From the NCBI GenBank assembly GCA_017744515.1, contig JAGIBF010000040.1, forward strand, positions 1-64,000: DNA of 64,000 nucleotides, in the 5' to 3' direction. Numbering within the stretch: the stretch's first letter is position 1; each line of letters starts with the position of its first letter. Shown here piece by piece: positions 17,084 through 25,471 of the stretch. The position numbers and the translations under genes are program-made. A model generated the notes under the pieces. It was given only the letters and a program-made list of their open reading frames with translations, was not told the origin of the DNA and made no database searches. The stretch is from Niastella sp. Its GTDB lineage: Bacteria; Bacteroidota; Bacteroidia; Chitinophagales; Chitinophagaceae.

Positions 17084-18394
17084 TTAACGCCTCCTGATCC
17101 AAGGCTCCGGATCGAGGTTGCGGGAATCCAACATTAACAGGAACTCTACCTCACCATTACCTTCATTATTGGTAGCAGCTTTTCCTACTACCTGACCTGC
17201 TTTTACCTGTTGTCCTTTGGATACACTCAGGCTCGTGAGGTTGCCGTAAGTAGTAAAATATTTACCATGGCGTACAATCACGGCTCCACTACCTTCCACA
17301 TCAAACACAGAGATCACTTCCCCGTCGAAAATTGCCTTTACCGCAGCACCATTCTCTGTTTCAATGGTAAGGCCAGGGTTATTTCCATTCACATTTAACT
17401 CAGGTATCTTATATGGTCCAAAGTGGATCTTGATCTGCCCTTTGTCGATAGGCCAGGGCAGCTTACCACGGTTCTTTTCAAAATTATCAGAGAGGGCCAC
17501 TCCTTCCGGCGTCGCTTCAAATACACTCTTAGGTTTAGCCGGAGCCGTCTTAGCTGGTGTAGTCGCAGCAGTCGTATTAGGATTGGGATTGGCAGGGGAA
17601 GGGTTGGCAGCAGCTTTTTTGGCGGCAGCCGCAGCCTCTTCTTTTTCCCGGCGTTTTGCTTCAGCCTTCGCTTTTTCAGTTTCCCGGCGGATAGCAGCCA
17701 TAATACCATCCCGCAGCTTCTTATCGGCTCTTTGCTTATCTGTAAGCTCCTTGTTCAGCTCGCGTTCGCGGGCCTTCAGCTTATTAACGATATCATCCTT
17801 CTCTTTGCGCTCTTCTACCAACACCACCTTTTCTTTTTCCTGTTCCACCAAAGCAGCACTCTTCTGCTTTTGGGTACTTTCCAGGCCGGTGATCTTGCCT
17901 TGCAGCAACACCTGGGTGTTCTTGATAGAGGTTGCCTGCTGTTCGCGGTACTGGCGGTAAGACTTCAGGTACTCGATACGTTTAAGCGCATCATTGAAAT
18001 TAGCGGCAGAGAATATAAAATTCAGGAAATCATAATTGCTGCGGTTCTTGTAAGCATACACAACACTTTTCTCGTATTGCGCTCTGAGTGTATCCAGTTC
18101 CGTCTTCAGGCGGGTTATTTCATTGCGCGACTGGCTGATATTACCCTGGATCACGTTGATCTGGTCGTTGATATTATTGATGGCCTGCTCACGAAGACGC
18201 AACTTTTTCTTAACAAGCGACAACTGGCCCAGGCCAGCCTTCTTATTCTTCTTGGTGTCGTTCAGCGATTGCTTCAATTCATCTATTTCTTGTTGAATCT
18301 CAGCCTGTTTCTTCCTCAGGTCATCACTGGTTTGAGCCAGCACGGAACCGGAAAGAACAAAGAGCATGATACAGGAAAATAGTGTTTTGAGCAT
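17084..18394 (-). CDS. EnvC-like murein hydrolase activator with degenerate LytM domain
   Basis: 436 residues from the ATG at 18394, chosen because the signal peptide 'LFSCIMLFVLSGSVLAQ' begins there; an upstream frame extension adds 24 unlikely residues. Residues ~22-250 form a long coiled coil, followed by an Ala/Pro/Lys-rich linker (~255-320) and a C-terminal LytM/M23 domain. In the LytM domain the zinc residues are lost: 'GLTIET' stands where HxGxD is expected and 'GEVEFLLML' where HxHF is expected. This is the EnvC/NlpD condition, in which the domain activates cell-separation amidases rather than cutting peptidoglycan. It is the last gene of an ispF-dut-DUF4292-envC string and ends at a terminator. 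Confidence 0.88.
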   Translation of the reverse strand: MLKTLFSCIMLFVLSGSVLAQTSDDLRKKQAEIQQEIDELKQSLNDTKKNKKAGLGQLSLVKKKLRLREQAINNINDQINVIQGNISQSRNEITRLKTELDTLRAQYEKSVVYAYKNRSNYDFLNFIFSAANFNDALKRIEYLKSYRQYREQQATSIKNTQVLLQGKITGLESTQKQKSAALVEQEKEKVVLVEERKEKDDIVNKLKARERELNKELTDKQRADKKLRDGIMAAIRRETEKAKAEAKRREKEEAAAAAKKAAANPSPANPNPNTTAATTPAKTAPAKPKSVFEATPEGVALSDNFEKNRGKLPWPIDKGQIKIHFGPYKIPELNVNGNNPGLTIETENGAAVKAIFDGEVISVFDVEGSGAVIVRHGKYFTTYGNLTSLSVSKGQQVKAGQVVGKAATNNEGNGEVEFLLMLDSRNLDPEPWIRRR

Positions 18395-18487
18395 GACAGA
18401 ACATTTACAGTTAAAAAAGCGGGTATACTGGCTCGCAATCCATACAGCAACGCTCAGGTATACCAAAAGATTGCATCTCTATAACGT

Positions 18488-19312
18488 TTATTGACGTTTA
18501 TAATTTTTCGGAATGCTGAAAGGAAAGCTTAATTGTTCGTTAAAGTCGAATTGCTTGAACTGTAGCTCGATCTCCAACTTCGACTTTTCAGACACTACAA
18601 TCTTCCGATACTTCGAGAAATTGATACCGGTTTTGGTTTCATAGTCCCCATACGTGATATCGCAGGTACGCGCCCGGATAACGTCCACATCATCCAGCTT
18701 GCTGTGTTGGGGGGCGTAATCACTCTTACTTACAGTCAACAGGTGCTTGAATAAGGTGCCCACACTCATCAGCGATACCGTTTTTTCCTCGTTCTTGTAA
18801 GAAACGATATTGGTGTCGAGATAGATGGGGTTGCCGATCAACACATCCTGCAGTTCGGTAAAAGAGAAAGGTATTTTGGTCACTTCCTGGAGATATTCGA
18901 TGGAGCGCAACTGAACGATCTTGTCCAATTTATTCAACACCTTCACACTGTCCTTAGTTACTACCGCCCGTATGGCTTCGCCCAGGATAGAGTTGATGCT
19001 GATCCAGATAATGCTGTCTTTTTTCAACCGTACATTGGCGTTGAAATCAGGCTTCTTGCCATCTGATCCTCTATATTCCACCTTCACCTTCCCGGATAAA
19101 GACTGGAAATTGGTGATCCGCTTACCGAGCACCGATTGATATACCTGCTGGTAATATTGAGTAGAATCGGGTTTTTTGTCAATAACAGGCACTACTACAG
19201 TAGTGTCCTTTTTAGTAATGGCCGTCTGTATCTTTCTTGCAGAACGGCAACTGCTGATACTAATGCCAACAACCAGAGAAGAGAACGCCAATAACCATTG
19301 AAAATATCTCAT
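18488..19312 (-). CDS. DUF4292 outer-membrane lipoprotein (LolA/LolB-like fold predicted)
   Basis: 274 residues with a lipoprotein signal peptide and lipobox 'SISSC' (Cys22). The domain is DUF4292, conserved in Bacteroidota: 'FQSLSGKVKVEYRGSDG', 'RLKKDSIIWISINSILGEAI', 'RAVVTKDSVKVLNKLDK' and 'LQDVLIGNPIYLD' are its typical blocks. The 'sgk.k....g......a.lRlkkds.iwis....g.Ea.R.litkdsv..l' pattern resembles LolB, so a role in lipoprotein handling at the outer membrane is plausible but unproven. It lies 40 nt after dut and 93 nt before the EnvC-like gene. This neighbourhood with an EnvC-like gene is common in the phylum. Confidence 0.88.
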   Translation of the reverse strand: MRYFQWLLAFSSLVVGISISSCRSARKIQTAITKKDTTVVVPVIDKKPDSTQYYQQVYQSVLGKRITNFQSLSGKVKVEYRGSDGKKPDFNANVRLKKDSIIWISINSILGEAIRAVVTKDSVKVLNKLDKIVQLRSIEYLQEVTKIPFSFTELQDVLIGNPIYLDTNIVSYKNEEKTVSLMSVGTLFKHLLTVSKSDYAPQHSKLDDVDVIRARTCDITYGDYETKTGINFSKYRKIVVSEKSKLEIELQFKQFDFNEQLSFPFSIPKNYKRQ

Positions 19313-19352
19313 AAAATAGAAATATAGAATTCAGAAACCAGGCAATAAAGGA

Positions 19353-19796
19353 TCAGGATTTACCGGTATGGCCAAAACCTCCTGCATTGCGTTGCGTAGT
19401 GTTGAGACTGGTCACAGGCTCCCAGGCCACCTGGCCTACACTGTGCACTACCATCTGTGCAATTCGGTCGCCATGCCGGATGGTTTGCGGTTCCTGCGAC
19501 AGATTAATAAGGATCACCTTCACCTCACCCCGGTAATCAGCATCGATCGTGCCAGGCGAGTTCAAACAAGTAAGTCCCTGCTTGATAGCAAGTCCGCTCC
19601 GGGGCCGCACCTGCGCCTCGTACCCATCAGGCAGTTCCATGAACAAACCGGTAGGAATTAAAGCGCGTTCCAGCGACTTCAACACGATGGGCGCCTCCAG
19701 GTTGGCACGCAGGTCCATACCAGCCGATCCTTCCGTAGTATATTCGGGTAAAGGATTGGACGATTGATTGATAATCTTTACTTGTATTTTTGACAT
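19353..19796 (-). CDS. dut: Deoxyuridine 5'-triphosphate nucleotidohydrolase (dUTPase)
   Basis: 147 residues, trimeric dUTPase length. All five motifs are present in order: 'GSAGMDLRA', 'RPRSGLA', 'SPGTIDADYRGEVKV' with the catalytic Asp and the uracil-contacting Tyr, 'GDRIAQMV' and the C-terminal 'RNAGGFGHTGKS' arm that closes over the active site. It hydrolyses dUTP to dUMP and pyrophosphate. It lies 45 nt after ispF, yet a perfect -7 box ends 5 nt before its ATG, which suggests its own, possibly leaderless, transcript. Confidence 0.97.
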   Translation of the reverse strand: MSKIQVKIINQSSNPLPEYTTEGSAGMDLRANLEAPIVLKSLERALIPTGLFMELPDGYEAQVRPRSGLAIKQGLTCLNSPGTIDADYRGEVKVILINLSQEPQTIRHGDRIAQMVVHSVGQVAWEPVTSLNTTQRNAGGFGHTGKS

Positions 19797-19800
19797 GGCG

Positions 19801-19808
19801 CAAAGTTA
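19801..19808 (-). promoter_or_regulatory. -7 element (TAACTTTG) directly before the dut start codon
   Basis: Read leftward, TAACTTTG matches TAnnTTTG and is followed by CGCC and ATG. The G of the box is 5 nt from the A of ATG, so transcription would begin at or next to the start codon. No TTG is visible at -33. Confidence 0.45.
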
Positions 19809-19841
19809 ACCGGTTTCGGCTTTCGAATTACCGATGTTACA

Positions 19842-20324
19842 TTAGTCTACGGATTTTTGCAGCAGCACGTTGGCATAAGCCACCAAACCTTCTTCCCGCC
19901 CTACAAATCCCATCTTTTCAGTGGTAGTGGCTTTTACAGACACATCTTCTTCCGTGATCTCCAGGATACCTGCGATCACCTTGCACATATCGCCGGAATA
20001 TTTCTTGATCTTGGGAGCTTCCAGGCAAATGGAAGAATCGACATTGACCACCCGGTAATTGCGGGCCTTGATCAACCCATAAGTATGCTGCAGCAATAGC
20101 TTGCTGTCGATACCTTTATAAGCAGGATCGGTATTGGGGAAATGAATACCAATATCGCCGAGCGCCAGGGCCCCCAACATGGCATCACAAATAGCATGCA
20201 ACAACACATCGGCATCGCTATGACCCAACGCACCTTTGTGATGGGGAATTTGAACACCACCAATCCACAACTCTCTGCCTTCAACCATTTGATGAAAATC
20301 TATACCAAAGCCAATACGAAACAT
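19842..20324 (-). CDS. ispF: 2-C-methyl-D-erythritol 2,4-cyclodiphosphate synthase
   Basis: 160 residues, standard length. IspF forms the cyclic diphosphate in the MEP isoprenoid pathway. Zinc ligands are visible in 'FGIDFHQM' (Asp8, His10) and the His of 'LLHAICDAMLGA'. 'HKGALGHSDADV' and 'GDIGIHFPNTDP' are conserved active-site loops, and 'ATTTEKMGFVGREEGLVAYA' binds the cytidine. It is the first gene of the leftward ispF-dut-DUF4292-envC string, downstream of the porV terminator. Confidence 0.97.
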   Translation of the reverse strand: MFRIGFGIDFHQMVEGRELWIGGVQIPHHKGALGHSDADVLLHAICDAMLGALALGDIGIHFPNTDPAYKGIDSKLLLQHTYGLIKARNYRVVNVDSSICLEAPKIKKYSGDMCKVIAGILEITEEDVSVKATTTEKMGFVGREEGLVAYANVLLQKSVD

Positions 20325-20416
20325 TAATTTGATAATTTGAAGATTTGAAAATGACTGCAGGCTTTAGCCCTCCGTTAAATGCAACTCACTTACAGCTTTG
20401 CCTATAAGCATTAAAA

Positions 20417-20440
20417 AGCGCCCCGGAAATCCGGAGCGCT
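20417..20440 (-). terminator. Intrinsic terminator of porV
   Basis: A 10-bp stem with one mismatch pairs 20417-20426 with 20431-20440 around an AAAT loop. In the leftward direction it is followed by a TTTTAA tract. It lies 27 nt after the porV stop. Confidence 0.8.
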
Positions 20441-20466
20441 CAAATATATTCAATAAATACCAGCTA

Positions 20467-21669
20467 TTACTGATTGGAAGAAGAGCTGCTGCTTCCGCTG
20501 TCATCGAGGTCGAATACCAGACCGAAGCGCAGGGTATTAGACAATGGGTTTCTGTTTACACCAGAGCCGGAAGGCACCAGGTAAGAGAAGTTGAGACCAA
20601 ATACGTTGTATTTGAGGCCAAGACCAACTGTGAAATATTTACGGTTTCCTTTATTCTTATCTTCATAAAAATAACCAGCACGTACAAAGAACTGATCATT
20701 ATAAGCATATTCAGCACCTACTGATACCTGGAACTCTCTCAACTCTTCTTTGAAGCCACCGGGGGCATCACCGAAAGAGCTGAACCAGCTACCTACTGCA
20801 CCTTTGTCTCTGTATTTAGTAACAAGTACCGTGTTTACGCTATCATCGTAATCTGAATTACCGGTAGCGCTAAACTTGGGAGGTGTAGGCACCAGCAGTT
20901 TATGCAGATCGAGGCCGAACTGTATCTTATTCGTTTCATCGATAGCGGCTGTATAAGTGGTACCGATGCTCAGGTTGGCAGGAATATAATCCCTTTGTGT
21001 AGCATCATTGGTATAACCAACTTTACCTCCGAGGTTGGAAAGGGTCGCACCAAAGTTCCAGCCACTACCCGTTGCCTGTGTACCAGAATAGAAGAATGAA
21101 AGATCACCAGCCACGGTGCTACCAGCTTTATATGCTGTACCGGTAGAAGGAGCGCCCGCAGCCAAGTTGGAATTGATGTAGCGCAACGCTATGCCTAAGC
21201 CTATCTTATCAGACAGCTTACGGGCATAACCCACGTCTACACCAAACTCACGTGGACGGCCATCGCCCCAATAGTCTCCATTGGGATTGGTGAACTGTAT
21301 ATTACCAAGACTGAAATACCTTACAGAGCCAGAGAAGGCCTGCAGTTCATCAATCTTATAATAACCAGCTAAAGCCAGCAGGTATACGTCATTTAAACCC
21401 AGGTCCTTCAACCAGGGAGTATACGTCAGACCAATACTGAAATTCTTTTCAGCAAAAGGTACTTTGGCCAGGTTCCAGAAAGCGGAATTCGCGTCGGCCG
21501 AAGTAGCAACGCCAAGATCACCCATGCCACCAGCCCGTGCATCGGGAGAGATACGCAGAAAGGGAACGGCAGTCGTAACCACATTAATTGAATCCGTCTG
21601 AGCAGTCAGTGAATTAAACCCCGCCATTAGCAGTAATGCCGCAGTGAGTTTAAAGGTTTTTCGTTTCAT
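20467..21669 (-). CDS. porV: Type IX secretion outer-membrane protein PorV (LptO)
   Basis: 400 residues with a signal peptide ending 'SLTAQ'. The start of the mature protein, 'AVPFLRISPDARAGGMGD', followed by 'LGVATSADANSAFWNLAKVP', is the PorV/LptO signature; the rest is a FadL-like outer-membrane beta-barrel. PorV carries T9SS cargo from the translocon to the PorU sortase and takes part in the attachment complex. The protein ends in a poly-Ser stretch. It lies 193 nt downstream of porU on the same strand, the order found across gliding Bacteroidota. A terminator follows. Confidence 0.95.
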   Translation of the reverse strand: MKRKTFKLTAALLLMAGFNSLTAQTDSINVVTTAVPFLRISPDARAGGMGDLGVATSADANSAFWNLAKVPFAEKNFSIGLTYTPWLKDLGLNDVYLLALAGYYKIDELQAFSGSVRYFSLGNIQFTNPNGDYWGDGRPREFGVDVGYARKLSDKIGLGIALRYINSNLAAGAPSTGTAYKAGSTVAGDLSFFYSGTQATGSGWNFGATLSNLGGKVGYTNDATQRDYIPANLSIGTTYTAAIDETNKIQFGLDLHKLLVPTPPKFSATGNSDYDDSVNTVLVTKYRDKGAVGSWFSSFGDAPGGFKEELREFQVSVGAEYAYNDQFFVRAGYFYEDKNKGNRKYFTVGLGLKYNVFGLNFSYLVPSGSGVNRNPLSNTLRFGLVFDLDDSGSSSSSSNQ

Positions 21670-21862
21670 ACATCAGGTAATTTGCTTGTTTTAAGGAAAT
21701 TCCGCCACAGCAAATGCGATCAACATTATTAAATAATAAAAGAATTAGGTTCGGACTACGTTAGTTTTGGCAAGATAGCCTTGCTGAGGCGAATAAAACT
21801 TTCAGAGTAGAATATCAATCAATAGGCGGTTGAAATATGAGGGCCAAAAATACAAATACTAA

Positions 21863-24800
21863 TTACAAAATAAACAATTTTTCCAACTTTTGGGCGGATT
21901 TACCGTCCGTAGTTTGAACACGTAACCTGTAAATGTACACACCACGGCCGATTTTACTGCCATATTCATCACGCCCATCCCATTCCACCTCACTCGAACG
22001 GTTGCCAGGGGAAAATATTGTACGGCGTATGGTCTTCACAAGCTTGCCAGTTACGGTAAATACCTGAATATCCACGTATAACTCCTCACCCGGCCGGTTA
22101 TGCTCAAACCAAAAAGTAGTGCGCGTGGTGAACGGATTTGGGTAGTTCAATACATGTTCCAGCAATAAGCTCTCTTGGTTCACCACCCTGAACTCAAGCG
22201 TTACCTCACTGGAATTATTAGCCGCATCCCACGCCTTGATGGTCAGCGTATGAGCTCCTTCAGCCAATCCGGGCATTTGAAAACGAACTGTTCCTTTACG
22301 GAAGTTATCCAACTCACTCTCGTAAAATTCATTTAATATAAAAGACTGCTGCTGATTATGATCGAGGATAGCTATAAGATCATGACCAATGCCAGTGCCC
22401 ATTATATTAATGCCAGAAGAGTCGGTAAGTTTCACCAGCAAAATCGGTCTGTCATTACTGATACTACCACTGATGAACTTCTCATCATTCAGGTAAGCCC
22501 TGATATTAGGGCCCTCGCGATCTGAAGTGCTATCACCCGAACCTCCAATGATCACATTGGTGAAAGCGCCATTACCATCGATAGCCCCATTATCGGCGTA
22601 ATAACTGATCTTACCGTTTCCGAACTGGTAATTAATGTCTTTAGGCACTACAAAACGAAACGAGAACAACCCATTTGTTACTTTGGCCTTGCCCTTGAAA
22701 AGGGTATTCTTTTGCTGCGAAAACGCAACCGGCAAACTACCCGGATCGTTGGCAAGCGTAGTAACTGATTGCGCTTTGTCGAACACAATAGCATTAACCG
22801 TGCCATTGAAACCCGCCAGCACATTACCGGTGCCGTCGGCAACATGGCCACTGATGGTATATTCGGTAAGCGCCTTCAGTGTGTCGGGTTGCGCCGCTAC
22901 CGGCACGCCATTGATAGCATCAGTGTGCACCGAATGAACGGGAAAAGCCAGCGACATAGCAGGGTCGCCCAGTAACGTGAATTTGCGATTATTAATCACG
23001 TCACTAAAAAAGGTATAAGTAGTATTCTTGGCGCGGCGCACCGCTTCACCAAGAGAAAGATAACGGCCATCCGCCTGTTTTTGCAAAGCCGTTTCTATGT
23101 AATTCTTATTCATGATCCGGTTGCTGAAAGCAAACACCAGCCGGGTGGTTGTCATTAGCGCAATGGCCCCTGTTTTCTCTCTCAGCAGCAGGTTTTCACC
23201 GATAGAACTGATCAAAGGATTGTCGTAAGGAGCTACATCACAAGTAGCCGTGATGAACAGCGGCAACTTATCGGCATTGTTGAATGTGTTGATAATATCC
23301 TGGTCAAGAACCACCTCTTCAGCCAGTCTTCTGTACCCTCCATGCCCGCTGTAATTCCAGATGAGCGTACCATTAAAAAGCTGGTTGCTGATGGCCAAAT
23401 TCACATCCGGATAGCGGCTTCCGCCAGCCCCGCTCTCCTGCCTGAAGGCATCGAGGTATACTTTACCTGTATTGAAAACAGGCGCCACCGTAGCTGCCGA
23501 TTGAGCAATAATTTCAGCATCCTGCAAATGCAGGTTATTGTCCTCATCATCAGCCACAAAGCTCAACTCGTTGCGCCATGGCCCCAACCCCTTTGGCTGA
23601 TGATAAGCAATGATCTTATCAATAATGGACTGCGCTTCCCGTTCATTGCGGGCAGGGATGCGGCCAATGCCAATGTCCAGCAGGTAGGTACCTGTACCGT
23701 TCACATCATCTCCATCATCCAACAGGCCAAAAAAGTCATCAGACGTATAAGTAGCCAACGGGTCAAGCGATTGAGGGCTTTCCCAGGCCGGAACCAGGTT
23801 GGTATTATTGACGATACGGGTCTTGTAATCGAACGAAGCATCCCCCAGCAGCAACAGGTACCTCGCCCGTTTCGTAGTATCGGAACCAGCACGATCGTGG
23901 TACATCTTCACAAAATCACGGATGGCAACGGGATCAGGCGAACCCGATGCAAACTCATTGAAAACCTGTTCAGTAGTCACTACAGTCACTTTCAACTGGT
24001 GCAGCTGCTGGTGAAATTGCGCCAACCGTTGCGCCTGTCCCAACAGAGAAGGATGAACAACAATAATATAGTCAGTCAGTACCGGGTTATGCAGATTTTG
24101 ATTGACTATCCGGCCCACCACGGTTGGCACCAGTAACCCGTTGGTACTAAAAGAGATATATTCCCTTAAAACACTACAATCATTTATAAAGCGTACATCG
24201 GCGCCATCGGCAATGACCGGCATATTCACAGGCGCCAGTGGGTTTGAAACGTCCCATACCCGGACGCCGGCAGCTACCCCATTCCTGACAATAAAGTTGC
24301 CTACATTACCAGCTCCTACACTGTTCCAATCGCGAAACGATAATTGGTTCACGCCCGCCATCGATAAATTGCGGCGGGTGAAAAGCTCAAACCAATCGAG
24401 CCAGCCCTGGGCATTGGCGCTGCCGGGCGTATAATCGAAGCGCACAGTAAGCTCACTTTGGGCAGGTGTAAAATTGGCTGACGATTCTGCTGTGCGGGCA
24501 AACAGGTCATAAGGACCTGTAGCTACAGGTGGGATATCCATCACCAAAACCGGTTGATTATTTACTGCTACCTGGAAACGGCCTGAAGTTCCGAAGGAGC
24601 GGGCCAGGCAGGAAGCCCTGATCAATCCTGGCCCGGGGGCCAAAGAAGGGATGGTAACCGCAAAACTGCGTGTCTTCAACTTTCCGGGCGCCTCAGCAAA
24701 ATCTTCTCCAAACCATTGACGGCCACTACTTAACAGGTTGACCGTGTCCAGTTCATAGAAATACCTGTCGGAGAAGGAAGATATATTAGTATTGGGGGCA

Positions 24801-25294
24801 AGTGGTGTATTGAAAGAGGCGATGCGCTTTCCTATGCCACCAACAGAGAGGTAATAATAGGACTGCTCACTGTATACATTCTTTTGATGAGAGAAGCGCT
24901 TGTTTACCGGGTCGGCCACCCAGCTATGCGGTCCCTGCGCATAAAAAAGCAGGTAATCATTGCCATTCAGTACTCCGTCGCCTCCGTCTTCCACCCAGAT
25001 GGCATTCTCGGCCAGGTCGTCTATCACCATGCTGCCGGCATTTTCCGGAAGCATTTGTCCGCCGTTACCAAATAGCCGGATCGAATTAGATGGCAGGGAA
25101 CTTGCAGTAATGCCGAGCGCAGACAGGAAAGGGACGTCGATTTTATAGATCCCGGGGCCGGAAACAGCTATTTTATACCAGTTACCAACGGACAGAGTGG
25201 ATTGACCCGTATATGTTCTTTGACCGGATACAGATAATGATCCGGAAAACAGGCAGATCGCCAACAGCAAGGGGAAAATGCAACTACGGCCCAT
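21863..25294 (-). CDS. porU: Type IX secretion system sortase PorU (C25-family peptidase)
   Basis: 1143 residues with a signal peptide (1-24). The N-terminal ~380 residues are a beta-rich prodomain-like region, followed by the gingipain-type C25 caspase-like domain. The catalytic His is in 'WNYSGHGGYRRLAEE' (about residue 650) and the Cys in 'ITATCDVAPYDNP' (about 685). Further beta domains follow, and the protein ends with a T9SS-type C-terminal domain containing 'NYPNPFTTRT' and 'GVYIYRLRV'. PorU cleaves the sorting domain from T9SS cargo at the surface and attaches the cargo to lipopolysaccharide. It is upstream of porV and divergent from gldJ. Confidence 0.95.
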   Translation of the reverse strand: MGRSCIFPLLLAICLFSGSLSVSGQRTYTGQSTLSVGNWYKIAVSGPGIYKIDVPFLSALGITASSLPSNSIRLFGNGGQMLPENAGSMVIDDLAENAIWVEDGGDGVLNGNDYLLFYAQGPHSWVADPVNKRFSHQKNVYSEQSYYYLSVGGIGKRIASFNTPLAPNTNISSFSDRYFYELDTVNLLSSGRQWFGEDFAEAPGKLKTRSFAVTIPSLAPGPGLIRASCLARSFGTSGRFQVAVNNQPVLVMDIPPVATGPYDLFARTAESSANFTPAQSELTVRFDYTPGSANAQGWLDWFELFTRRNLSMAGVNQLSFRDWNSVGAGNVGNFIVRNGVAAGVRVWDVSNPLAPVNMPVIADGADVRFINDCSVLREYISFSTNGLLVPTVVGRIVNQNLHNPVLTDYIIVVHPSLLGQAQRLAQFHQQLHQLKVTVVTTEQVFNEFASGSPDPVAIRDFVKMYHDRAGSDTTKRARYLLLLGDASFDYKTRIVNNTNLVPAWESPQSLDPLATYTSDDFFGLLDDGDDVNGTGTYLLDIGIGRIPARNEREAQSIIDKIIAYHQPKGLGPWRNELSFVADDEDNNLHLQDAEIIAQSAATVAPVFNTGKVYLDAFRQESGAGGSRYPDVNLAISNQLFNGTLIWNYSGHGGYRRLAEEVVLDQDIINTFNNADKLPLFITATCDVAPYDNPLISSIGENLLLREKTGAIALMTTTRLVFAFSNRIMNKNYIETALQKQADGRYLSLGEAVRRAKNTTYTFFSDVINNRKFTLLGDPAMSLAFPVHSVHTDAINGVPVAAQPDTLKALTEYTISGHVADGTGNVLAGFNGTVNAIVFDKAQSVTTLANDPGSLPVAFSQQKNTLFKGKAKVTNGLFSFRFVVPKDINYQFGNGKISYYADNGAIDGNGAFTNVIIGGSGDSTSDREGPNIRAYLNDEKFISGSISNDRPILLVKLTDSSGINIMGTGIGHDLIAILDHNQQQSFILNEFYESELDNFRKGTVRFQMPGLAEGAHTLTIKAWDAANNSSEVTLEFRVVNQESLLLEHVLNYPNPFTTRTTFWFEHNRPGEELYVDIQVFTVTGKLVKTIRRTIFSPGNRSSEVEWDGRDEYGSKIGRGVYIYRLRVQTTDGKSAQKLEKLFIL

Positions 25295-25299
25295 TGCTT

Positions 25300-25307
25300 C
25301 AAAAATA
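25300..25307 (-). promoter_or_regulatory. -7 element (TATTTTTG) directly before the porU start codon
   Basis: Read leftward, TATTTTTG matches TAnnTTTG. Its G lies 6 nt from the A of the porU ATG, the same arrangement as at dut, murF and kdsA. A chance match is possible in this A/T-rich stretch. Confidence 0.35.
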
Positions 25308-25362
25308 GCTCATTTTTAATGTAATAAGTGTTACAGAAAAACCCTGATTACCTGAAAGTAGC

Positions 25363-25370
25363 TATATTCG
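25363..25370 (+). promoter_or_regulatory. -7 element (TATATTCG) for gldJ
   Basis: TATATTCG fits the relaxed TAnnTTYG consensus and would leave a leader of about 95 nt before the gldJ ATG at 25472. No clear -33 TTG. Confidence 0.35.
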
Positions 25371-25471
25371 CCCTTCCGTCCGCCCTGTGGATAAACAGCC
25401 CGGGAAACTGTACAATATTTGCTTTGAAAGCACGTTTAACTTAATTGAACCAAAGGCAAAAAGTTATCAAA

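Noticed and set aside
17364-18382. Long open frames on the plus strand (up to 319 codons) opposite the EnvC-like gene
   Set aside because: They mirror the repetitive coiled-coil and Ala/Lys-rich coding of the minus-strand gene, have no start context or family signature, and the minus-strand protein has a signal peptide and recognisable domains.
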